35,552 nucleotides of DNA. It comes from a virus. The stretch covers positions 1 through 35,552 of the IMG/VR virus record IMGVR_UViG_3300028835_001661, one strand, 5' to 3'. The translations under genes were made by a program, and so were the position numbers. Positions 29,885 through 35,552 of the stretch are shown here, one piece after another. The notes beneath the pieces were generated by a model that was given only the letters and a program-made list of their open reading frames with translations, was not told the DNA's origin and made no database searches. Within the stretch, counting starts at the first letter, position 1, and each line of letters starts with the position of its first letter.

Positions 29885-30550
29885 TTATTCTTCCTCATCT
29901 TCACCAGTACAGCAAGAAACCCCGGCGGCTTCCAGGGACCCGAACTCCTTTTCCAGCCGGGCGAGGCAATCCTCAATAGCCTCCGACAGTTGAGCCTCAC
30001 CGCCAGTCAATTCCTCCGCTTCGGTCTTGAAGAGGTCGAGGGTCTGTTTCTGTGCTATAGAGGCCATGAGCGTTTCCACGCGATCCAGTTTCCAGCCGGC
30101 GCGCTGCAAACATGCCAGAACGGGATCATCAGAGGTCGCCACGTCCTCGACCTCAAACGGCTGTAATTCCCTCTTAAGACCCGGAAACAAGGCCTCCTCT
30201 TCTTTGCTCAAGCTTTGTCCTAAAGCTTCATCTGGCAGGTCTGGCAGGTCCACAAGTGCCGGCGGCGTTGTTTTCCTTGCTGCATACCACAAGAGGCCTC
30301 CGTATGCACAGAAAACGGCCCACGTAGCTATCTGAAACGGAGGCCCCTGCAGAACGGGTCTCACGTCGCCCGGCTGGTCCGGGTCGAGGTCAGCGCCGCG
30401 CGGAATTATTATCGGGCCATATTCCGGGTGAGGATACCGGCCCGGCTCGATCCCTCTGAGAGCGGCGGTTGAGGTAAGAATCCGGGGTATTATCGCCCTC
30501 GCAGCGACTTGACCAGCGAGGTTCCCAAGAAACCGGGTAAGTGCGCTCAT
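29885..30550 (-). CDS. Single-span membrane protein
   Basis: A 221-residue protein; ATG 30550 follows GGGAGGTGGGAA. N-terminal helix (S-A-L-T-R-F-L-G-N-L-A-G-Q-V-A-A-R-A-I-I-P-R-I-L), then Y-P-H-P-E-Y-G-P-I-I-I-P-R-G, a span at ~78-93 (IATWAVFCAYGGLLWYAA) and an acidic helical C-terminal domain (~110-221) with two adjacent cysteines near the end. The copy of TTGAGCAAA at 30203-30212 lies inside this gene. Virion or membrane protein of unknown function. Confidence 0.7.
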   Translation of the reverse strand: MSALTRFLGNLAGQVAARAIIPRILTSTAALRGIEPGRYPHPEYGPIIIPRGADLDPDQPGDVRPVLQGPPFQIATWAVFCAYGGLLWYAARKTTPPALVDLPDLPDEALGQSLSKEEEALFPGLKRELQPFEVEDVATSDDPVLACLQRAGWKLDRVETLMASIAQKQTLDLFKTEAEELTGGEAQLSEAIEDCLARLEKEFGSLEAAGVSCCTGEDEEE

Positions 30551-31086
30551 TTCCCACCTCCCAGAAGAATCACAAGACCGACCGCCGCTATGCTCAGGGG
30601 CAGGATCAGGCTGCTTGTGATTCGGTCGGGTTCCGGTTCTCGCTCTAGCTCTGGCTGAATCTCCGCCGGCTCGGTGACACATTGCCTCGTTACCGGGTCG
30701 GCTTCCTCTCCATAAGAGCAAAAGGGGATCGATACGATCCGATGGCCCATATAGATTCTCATTAGCTCATACCAGTTTTGAGCGGTCTCTGTAAGAGGGG
30801 ATCGCGCAGCTAGTATCTCTCCGGCTTGCTCGAACTCAACCAGGTAGAATTTCTGATCGGGTCTTATCTCTCCATCTGCCATCCTGATCGCGCCGTCTCT
30901 ACCGAGATTCAGACCTGACTCATAATGGTTCGCGATTTTCGTGGCGATAGTTTGCGCTGTATAGAGATATGGCCCTCCACCGGTTTTGATCTCTGCCCAG
31001 GTAGTGTCCAGGGCAGCCTCCGTCACGCGGTCGCGAAAGGGATCGCGCGCCGGCGGCTGCTGGCCTAAGTTAGATACGATCATCAT
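30547..31086 (-). CDS. C-terminally anchored membrane protein
   Basis: A 179-residue protein; ATG 31086 follows AGGAGGTCGGGTCGA (an adjacent ATG lies one codon later). The soluble part (~10-130) is helical (R-V-T-E-A-A-L-D-T-T-W-A-E-I-K; T-I-A-T-K-I-A-N-H-Y) with a Cys pair (F-C-S-Y-G-E-E-A-D-P-V-T-R-Q-C). An acidic Pro/Glu stretch leads to a C-terminal span (LILPLSIAAVGLVILLGGG). Start overlaps the upstream stop. Function unknown. Confidence 0.7.
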   Translation of the reverse strand: MMIVSNLGQQPPARDPFRDRVTEAALDTTWAEIKTGGGPYLYTAQTIATKIANHYESGLNLGRDGAIRMADGEIRPDQKFYLVEFEQAGEILAARSPLTETAQNWYELMRIYMGHRIVSIPFCSYGEEADPVTRQCVTEPAEIQPELEREPEPDRITSSLILPLSIAAVGLVILLGGGK

Positions 31087-31910
31087 TCGACCCGACCTCC
31101 TTTCTTGCGAAGTGCATAGATAACAAGTGCGGTTCCTGCCAGAAGCCCCCAGGGGATTTTCGTCTCTATCTGTCCCGGGACGTGATAGGTCGGTGTTACT
31201 ACAGGCTCCAAACCCTGAGACGGTGTAACCGGCTGAATCTGATCTGTAACCTGTGGGTAAGTGACGGCCGGCGGGAGAGGTTCCGGCGGCGGCAAGTGTG
31301 GCAGCCGATCCACCACAAGCCTGATCCAGTCCAACCACACAGCCCGCGGGCCTCCCTCTGGCTTTGTCATCGGCAAATCAGGCGGCGGCAGGTCCGGGAC
31401 GAGCGGAGCCACGCGCTCGATCCAGTTTAGCCAGTCTATCGGCACGTCGCCCGGCGACGGCGGAAGCATCACCGGCTCTATGAGTACCTCTTCCACGCCG
31501 GCCACCCATTCATGCGGCGGCAGGGCAGGCCTCGGGAGCGTGAGGCGGTTCGTGAACGTCAGATACTTCTCTAAACAATCCAGGATGCCGAGACAAGTCT
31601 GATCCCCCGGCGTCGGGCCTGTGGCGTAGACATCCTGAACACACAACGTTACGAGCCAGGGCGGGAGGAGGTCGCTTATCTGTAGCTGGCCGTAGGCCTT
31701 GACGAGGGGTACGCCGTTCTCCACCAGATACCTGATGATCTGGTCCTCTTTGATGTTGGGAACCCAGAACGTGATACCATACAGCGTCAGCTTTTTGCGG
31801 AGGGGGCTGCCAGAGTCACAGCGCGGGCCTCCGCTCTGCCTCCGAATCGCGATATCCGGCGAGGCCGGGGAAACGTCGATATTCTCAGAGATGGGAAATG
31901 TCACGACCAT
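31083..31910 (-). CDS. Proline-rich, C-terminally anchored protein
   Basis: A 275-residue protein. The N-terminal ~110 residues seem folded (L-T-L-Y-G-I-T-F-W-V-P ... I-I-R-Y-L-V-E-N-G-V-P-L-V-K-A-Y-G). A Pro-rich middle (~130-215) repeats a W-L-x-W-I-R/E unit: D-W-L-N-W-I-E-R-V-A-P-L-V-P and V-W-L-D-W-I-R-L-V-V-D-R-L-P. The tail V-T-D-Q-I-Q-P-V-T-P-S-Q-G-L-E-P-V then P-G-Q-I-E-T, a span (LLAGTALVIYAL) and R-K-K-G-G-R. The first tail piece is also in 33581-34282, and the second in 32525-33190. Likely a membrane-tethered virion stalk protein. Confidence 0.75.
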   Translation of the reverse strand: MVVTFPISENIDVSPASPDIAIRRQSGGPRCDSGSPLRKKLTLYGITFWVPNIKEDQIIRYLVENGVPLVKAYGQLQISDLLPPWLVTLCVQDVYATGPTPGDQTCLGILDCLEKYLTFTNRLTLPRPALPPHEWVAGVEEVLIEPVMLPPSPGDVPIDWLNWIERVAPLVPDLPPPDLPMTKPEGGPRAVWLDWIRLVVDRLPHLPPPEPLPPAVTYPQVTDQIQPVTPSQGLEPVVTPTYHVPGQIETKIPWGLLAGTALVIYALRKKGGRVE

Positions 31911-31931
31911 TAGAGGCCTCCGGGTCTTTGC

Positions 31932-32510
31932 TCAAGTGTAGCCGTCTGTGATAGTCTCGATCCAGCCGTCAGGATAGACGCCGTATTCGTCCCGCGCATC
32001 GAACAGGAAATCGCCAGGGTGTTTTCGACGAGCCAGGGAGTCGAGGTTCAGCCAGTGACCCCCTACAGCGTCAACGTGACAGTATATCCTTTCGATAGCA
32101 GGATAATAATGCCGGAGATTCGGCAGAATGACAGAACTCACATAGTCGGCCTTGCCGATATAGCATTCGGCATAGGCGTGTGCGCCCAGGAAAGCATACG
32201 CGGTCACGACGCGAGCTGTACCCGCGACGGCCTCCACTATCGCAGCCATGAGGACGGCCACATCGTCGCAATCACCCACAAGCCCGGCCTCTATGGTCTG
32301 GCTTGCAGGGGAAACATACTCGAACCGGTGCGGGTCCTCGACATATTTGAAGTCGTCACTTACGCGCTGCCAGAGTAGACAAATCTGCCCGACGCTAAAA
32401 TTGCCGGGAACGGCCGCCGCTACAGACACCGCGAAGTTCCGCGTTTTGGGATTTGTGGGGTCTATGGCGGCGCTGATCTGCTTTGCGACCTTCTGTCTGG
32501 CAGCCGTCAT
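31932..32510 (-). CDS. Transglutaminase-like protein, paralog 2
   Basis: A 192-residue protein; ATG 32510 lies about 9 bases after AAAGGA (a GTG six codons earlier is an alternative). The triad is Cys in G-D-C-D-D-V-A-V-L (~95), His in G-A-H-A-Y-A-E (~123) and Asp in H-W-L-N-L-D (~165). G-D-C-D-D is shared with the protein at 13183-13788. As an enzyme of this fold it may be a protease, amidase or cross-linker. Having one member at each end of the leftward block suggests separate substrates. Confidence 0.85.
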   Translation of the reverse strand: MTAARQKVAKQISAAIDPTNPKTRNFAVSVAAAVPGNFSVGQICLLWQRVSDDFKYVEDPHRFEYVSPASQTIEAGLVGDCDDVAVLMAAIVEAVAGTARVVTAYAFLGAHAYAECYIGKADYVSSVILPNLRHYYPAIERIYCHVDAVGGHWLNLDSLARRKHPGDFLFDARDEYGVYPDGWIETITDGYT

Positions 32511-32524
32511 CTGAGTTGATCCTT

Positions 32525-33190
32525 TCACCTGCTACGCTGTAGGATAACAGCCAGAACAACGACGCCGGCGAGCAGCCACGCGAGGGTCTCTGTGTCTATC
32601 TGCCCTCCCGGCTTCGTTATTGGTTCTGGCTCCACCACCGGCTCGTCCTCTGGGAACACAAGTTCAAACGGCTCATATTCGCCTGTCTCCGGGCTACGCC
32701 TGATCCCGTTCAGCATCAAGATAGTCTCCGCCGCGATCTCGATGGGTATGTCCGGGAGGCTTCTTCTGAATTCGTGAAAGGTCTTTGCTACTGCATAGGC
32801 CTCCCGGTTGATCTCCTCTTTGCTCATTCCCGGCTTATATTTTTCCAGAACGGCAATGACGGCATATCCGACGGTCTCTGAATACGGAAAGCGCAGGAAG
32901 CCCGGCTCGTCTGAGATCATCCTGTAGAGCGTTGACCGGCTACTGGTCCGGCGCTTCCTGATTAAGCCGGCGGCCTCCAGTTCTGCATAGACGCGCGCCC
33001 GGTAGCTTTTCATGCTCCAATAGCCGATCAAGCCTCCCAGCGCGGCCCCGATTCCTGCCCCGATAGGCCCCCCTATGCTGAAGCCTGTATAGGCCCCTGA
33101 AGCAGCGTTCACCGCGATCCCGATTTTCTTGTTCCTCATGCCGTCAGAAAGTGCCTCAAACTGCGCCCGTCTTGCCTCTGCCTCTGTCAT
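32525..33190 (-). CDS. Membrane protein with glycine-zipper N terminus
   Basis: A 221-residue protein. Residues ~24-58 are a glycine-zipper membrane stretch (A-S-G-A-Y-T-G-F-S-I-G-G-P-I-G-A-G-I-G-A-A-L-G-G-L-I-G-Y-W), a type that inserts in or permeabilises membranes. A soluble helical part (~60-165) follows. The C-terminal tail (P-I-T-K-P-G-G-Q-I-D-T-E-T-L-A-W-L-L-A-G then a span) matches the tail of the 31083-31910 protein. Start overlaps the previous stop by 3 bases. It could act in membrane fusion or genome entry; unproven. Confidence 0.7.
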   Translation of the reverse strand: MTEAEARRAQFEALSDGMRNKKIGIAVNAASGAYTGFSIGGPIGAGIGAALGGLIGYWSMKSYRARVYAELEAAGLIRKRRTSSRSTLYRMISDEPGFLRFPYSETVGYAVIAVLEKYKPGMSKEEINREAYAVAKTFHEFRRSLPDIPIEIAAETILMLNGIRRSPETGEYEPFELVFPEDEPVVEPEPITKPGGQIDTETLAWLLAGVVVLAVILQRSR

Positions 33191-33597
33191 GGTGTAGTCA
33201 ACGCTATATATAGCGTCTCCGCTTTTGCCGTTGCCGTTATCAGCGCGTCTTTGTGTGCCTGTGTTAGCGCGTGCGAGTTCCCGGCGGGGTCTCGTAGTGT
33301 ATATCCCACCGGGAAGTCTGCATTATTGAGGGTCTGGTGTCGCTCTACCTGATAGGCCATACTGAAAGTCGCCGCGCTGCTGACGGTTCCCATCTTAAGA
33401 AGCAGGGCGTCGTGATCCGCTTTTAGCTGGTCAAGTTCCGTCCGCAGCGCATCGACCTCCGCCTTCAGGCCTTCACGTCTCCAACTAAAGAATCCCTCCG
33501 TCGCGGGTTCCTGTGCAAAGCCTCTCATGACAAGTGCAGCAAGCAAAAGAGAGGCCACTATCCAGAATACACCGTATTGCCTAAGATGTCCTCTCAT
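33187..33597 (-). CDS. Secreted or anchored coiled-coil protein
   Basis: A 136-residue protein with an N-terminal hydrophobic segment (FWIVASLLLAALVMRGFAQ), either a signal peptide cut after A-x-A-like F-A-Q or an anchor. A coiled coil (L-K-A-E-V-D-A-L-R-T-E-L-D-Q-L-K-A-D-H-D-A-L-L-L-K-M) follows. The C terminus (F-P-V-G-Y-T-L-R-D-P-A-G-N-S-H-A-L-T and on) looks like a small beta domain. Start overlaps the upstream gene's end by 17 bases. Possibly an envelope or virion spike protein. Confidence 0.7.
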   Translation of the reverse strand: MRGHLRQYGVFWIVASLLLAALVMRGFAQEPATEGFFSWRREGLKAEVDALRTELDQLKADHDALLLKMGTVSSAATFSMAYQVERHQTLNNADFPVGYTLRDPAGNSHALTQAHKDALITATAKAETLYIALTTP

Positions 33598-34282
33598 AGC
33601 GCCCTCCTCGCTTCATCATGCTCGCCAGAGCAAGCCCTCCGATTATCCCGCCGACGATTATCAATAGCGTGTTATTATCCCCGTCGGTCGTCGTCTCTGT
33701 AATGTCTAGGACGACCGGCGTAAGGTCTATGTCTGGTATGTCTGGTATTGGTACAGGTTCCCAAATCTGAGAGGTTATCACCGGCTGGATTTCGTCTGTG
33801 ATCTCTGGCCCAGGGACGGGCTGTATGACTATCTCACGGATCGGCGGCTCATAATAGGGGAGGGTAACGCCGGGCGTCATTATGATTGTCGGTACAGGGG
33901 TAAGCGCCGGCTGTGTGTAGATCGGCGGCGGCTTGCTCGACATATAGCCGCGCTCGACGATAGCGGCGGCGATCTCTTGTCTGCTGATGCTTGTTCCATA
34001 CGCCGGGTCGGTTTCCCTGAGCCTGTCCTGTACCAGATCGATCATTCGCGCAAAGAGCGTCGCGCTCACACGCCAGGGGTCGCCCGTCGGCGTCACGACT
34101 ACCCTAACCGTTCGCAGGGCATAGTTGATGCTCTCATGAAGCGCATCCGGCACTTGCCCGAAGGTAACGCGACTGAGGGGCAATCCCAGGCCCGACAGAA
34201 CGTGATTGACGGCTCTCGCAAGAGCTAACGTCTTTCTGCCCCCGGCGTCGCTCCGTAGAGCGCCGGATAAAGCGATCACCAT
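33581..34282 (-). CDS. Proline-rich, C-terminally anchored protein
   Basis: A 233-residue protein starting MVIALSGALRSDAGGRKTLALARAV... The N-terminal ~115 residues are helical (F-G-Q-V-P-D-A-L-H-E-S-I-N-Y-A-L-R-T-V-R-V). The next ~85 are Pro- and Ile-rich with I-T-D-E-I-Q-P-V-I-T-S-Q-I-W-E-P-V, also found in the 31083-31910 protein. A span (LLIIVGGIIGGLALASMM) and a basic end complete it. Start overlaps the previous stop by 7 bases. Anchored stalk-type virion protein by architecture. Confidence 0.7.
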   Translation of the reverse strand: MVIALSGALRSDAGGRKTLALARAVNHVLSGLGLPLSRVTFGQVPDALHESINYALRTVRVVVTPTGDPWRVSATLFARMIDLVQDRLRETDPAYGTSISRQEIAAAIVERGYMSSKPPPIYTQPALTPVPTIIMTPGVTLPYYEPPIREIVIQPVPGPEITDEIQPVITSQIWEPVPIPDIPDIDLTPVVLDITETTTDGDNNTLLIIVGGIIGGLALASMMKRGGRYERTS

Positions 34283-34569
34283 GTCAGCTTGCCTCCCTTC
34301 GGCTTCCTTTTCCGCTTCCCCGAAACGCCGGATAGTGGCGGGTAGCAGTAGCAGCTCGCGGTTTTAACGCCGGCCTTCAGTCTGCCTTTACAGTGAACTG
34401 GTATGTTTAGCCTCAAGAAAGCGTCCCAGGTGTTGCTAAACTTTTCATGGGCTGCCTCTTTTCTGAGGTCTCTGCCAAGACTATTCAGATACCAGACCGC
34501 GCGCTCACAAAGCTGCTTCGGAATTTGGCTCTGCTTTGGTGCTGGTTTGTATGGGTCTTTTCCTGCCAT
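34276..34569 (-). CDS. Small basic cysteine-containing protein
   Basis: A 97-residue protein after AGGAGGAGGATC. Strongly basic at the C terminus (G-K-R-K-R-K-P-K-G-G-K), with C-Y-C-Y before it and further cysteines at ~21 and 62. It may bind nucleic acid or metal. No family recognised. Confidence 0.65.
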   Translation of the reverse strand: MAGKDPYKPAPKQSQIPKQLCERAVWYLNSLGRDLRKEAAHEKFSNTWDAFLRLNIPVHCKGRLKAGVKTASCYCYPPLSGVSGKRKRKPKGGKLTW

Positions 34570-34612
34570 GATCCTCCTCCTCCCCTTTGCTCAAGCTTTT
34601 GAAAAAGGTTGA

Positions 34613-35311
34613 TTATTCCCATTCACCGTCCTCTATCGCGTCCTCAATCATGCCATGAGCGGCGTCCTCGAACTCGTCCCAGGTCTTTCTACGGAGCTTC
34701 CGCCACGCTCCCTTTTCTTTTTTCGGGTATGCCTTGTGTATTTGCTCCATCAGGTCATCGAAATAATCATATCCCATCTCGGCGGCCATCTCATCCATCG
34801 CAAGCCCCTCGCTGTTTCTCAAAAACAAAGGGATCGCCGTATATTCCTCCGCCTGAAATTCTGGCGGTTCCAGACCGCTCGGCCATCTCGGCGGAGCGAT
34901 CCCGCCGCGTGATAAGATTTCCCTGGCGAGTATCGGTTCTCTCTCAAAGGTTTCCTCGTTGTACATCTCGGCCATCCATTGAGCCATCGACCTCACCTCT
35001 GAGGGTTTTGGCTTGACCTTCTCTGAGGCCTCCTCCGGGTAGGGCGCGATGAAATCCATACATGCCCTGCCCTCGCAGGCCGTCTTATATTTCTTGCAGC
35101 GTGTCACCTGCTTATCGTAGAAAAGAGAGAAAACCTTTTGATTCTTAACGCAGACCTTGACCTGTTTTACCTTCGGGTCCGGCGCATCGGCGCAGGAGCG
35201 GACGTTGCACTTTCGGGCGTACATTCCACACTTCCAGCCGCCGTAGTCGTCAGGTATCCAGATCGCGCAGTTTATGAGCTTCCCTTGAAGTGTCGCCGGC
35301 AGCCCCCTCAT
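34613..35311 (-). CDS. Cysteine-rich hypothetical protein
   Basis: A 232-residue protein; ATG 35311 follows GGAG. The first ~85 residues hold eight cysteines (N-C-A-I-W, K-C-G-M-Y-A-R-K-C-N-V-R-S-C, V-C-V-K, R-C-K-K-Y-K-T-A-C-E-G-R-A-C), probably a metal-binding or disulfide domain. The C-terminal part (~105-232) is helical and acidic. Nothing suggests an enzyme. On the circle it lies next to the join-spanning virion-like gene. Confidence 0.65.
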   Translation of the reverse strand: MRGLPATLQGKLINCAIWIPDDYGGWKCGMYARKCNVRSCADAPDPKVKQVKVCVKNQKVFSLFYDKQVTRCKKYKTACEGRACMDFIAPYPEEASEKVKPKPSEVRSMAQWMAEMYNEETFEREPILAREILSRGGIAPPRWPSGLEPPEFQAEEYTAIPLFLRNSEGLAMDEMAAEMGYDYFDDLMEQIHKAYPKKEKGAWRKLRRKTWDEFEDAAHGMIEDAIEDGEWE

Positions 35312-35326
35312 TACTCTGCGCTCCTT

Positions 35327-35552
35327 CTATGCGAAAAACACAACGACCTGATACCTTGCGTTTGATCCGGGCGTCTTGTTCTTGAGAGCGATTCCCCGCG
35401 CCGACGCCCTGTGAAACCACGACCCCAAATCCTTGTCAGGATCGACTTCTTTTTCGTCCTGGTAGTTGACCCCATCCGGTGACAATTTGAACGTCAGACC
35501 ATTATTCCACGTCTGGACCCAGATAGCCTCGCTCTGCTCCAAATTCGGGAAC
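35327..35552 (-). CDS. Virion-like beta-rich protein, C-terminal part (continues at 1-299)
   Basis: Stop at 35327. The frame runs off the right edge and, through the 144-bp overlap, is the same gene as 1-299. The full protein has 126 residues. This part carries W-N-N-G-L-T-F-K-L-S-P-D-G, EVDPDKD and the NKTPGSNARYQ end shared with the protein at 3429-3713. Confidence 0.8.
   Translation of the reverse strand, partial: FPNLEQSEAIWVQTWNNGLTFKLSPDGVNYQDEKEVDPDKDLGSWFHRASARGIALKNKTPGSNARYQVVVFFA
35409..35552. repeat. 144-bp terminal overlap identical to 1-144
   Basis: The last 144 bases equal the first 144, base for base. Because the reading frame that spans them is intact, this is best read as assembly overlap of a 35,408-bp circle. 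A linear genome with 144-bp direct terminal repeats is the alternative. Confidence 0.95.

Noticed and set aside
33581-34282. A possible P-loop in S-D-A-G-G-R-K-T near the N terminus
   Set aside because: It lacks the GxxxxGK(S/T) form and no Walker B follows, and the rest is a Pro-rich anchored stalk.

Overview
The window is most likely the complete circular genome of an unclassified bacterial virus, or a virus-like episome, assembled once around plus an overlap. Bases 1-144 are identical to bases 35409-35552, which gives a circle of 35,408 bp, and one 126-codon gene reads cleanly through the join. Shine-Dalgarno sites are strong (AGGAGG type), consensus sigma-70 promoters are present, and there are bacterial lipoboxes, a class III prepilin signal and a perfect sigma-54 promoter. 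The host is therefore a bacterium, probably Gram-negative, with type IV pili and RpoN. The standard genetic code fits.

Layout. A leftward (minus-strand) block of about 21.7 kb runs from 15488 down through base 1, re-enters at 35408 and ends at 29147. I read it as the virion and lysis-entry module: a DNA-binding regulator (15090-15488), a large acidic protein (13673-15163), two transglutaminase-fold proteins (13183-13788 and 31932-32510), a modular Thr-Pro fibre-like protein (10482-13067), several small single-span or two-span membrane proteins, a tandem pair of related ~22 kDa proteins (7482-8848), a very basic protein (7064-7450), a candidate capsid protein (5631-6284), a lytic transglycosylase (3951-4580), a beta-helix protein (664-1908) and a set of paralogous beta-rich virion-like proteins. 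From 29147 to 34282 there are further membrane-anchored proteins sharing tails, and a glycosyltransferase.

A rightward (plus-strand) block has two parts. A glycosyltransferase and a small membrane protein lie at 15784-16727. The early-type operon at 17800-29101 holds an excisionase-like HTH protein, a replication-initiator candidate with iteron-like repeats inside its gene, a lysis-like cassette (lipoprotein, small membrane protein, M15 peptidase), an ART-like protein, a PAPS-reductase-family protein, a ribbon-helix-helix protein and many small unknown, often cysteine-rich, proteins. A lone leftward type IV prepilin gene (16912-17379) sits between the two rightward blocks.

What is missing matters. 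I find no terminase, portal, tape-measure or tail gene, no packaging ATPase with a Walker A motif, no DNA polymerase or helicase, and no integrase. With many small membrane proteins, two peptidoglycan-cutting enzymes and an excess of beta-rich proteins, the simplest reading is a tailless, possibly membrane-containing virus of an undescribed group that relies on host replication enzymes. This is inference: no capsid gene could be proven by reading alone.

Regulation. Divergent consensus promoters and palindromes lie at 15470-15780. Two candidate small RNAs (about 28277-28345 plus, about 16734-16808 minus) have similar promoters. There is a four-hairpin leader before the capsid candidate, and a short motif (TTGAGCAAA) recurs at gene junctions.
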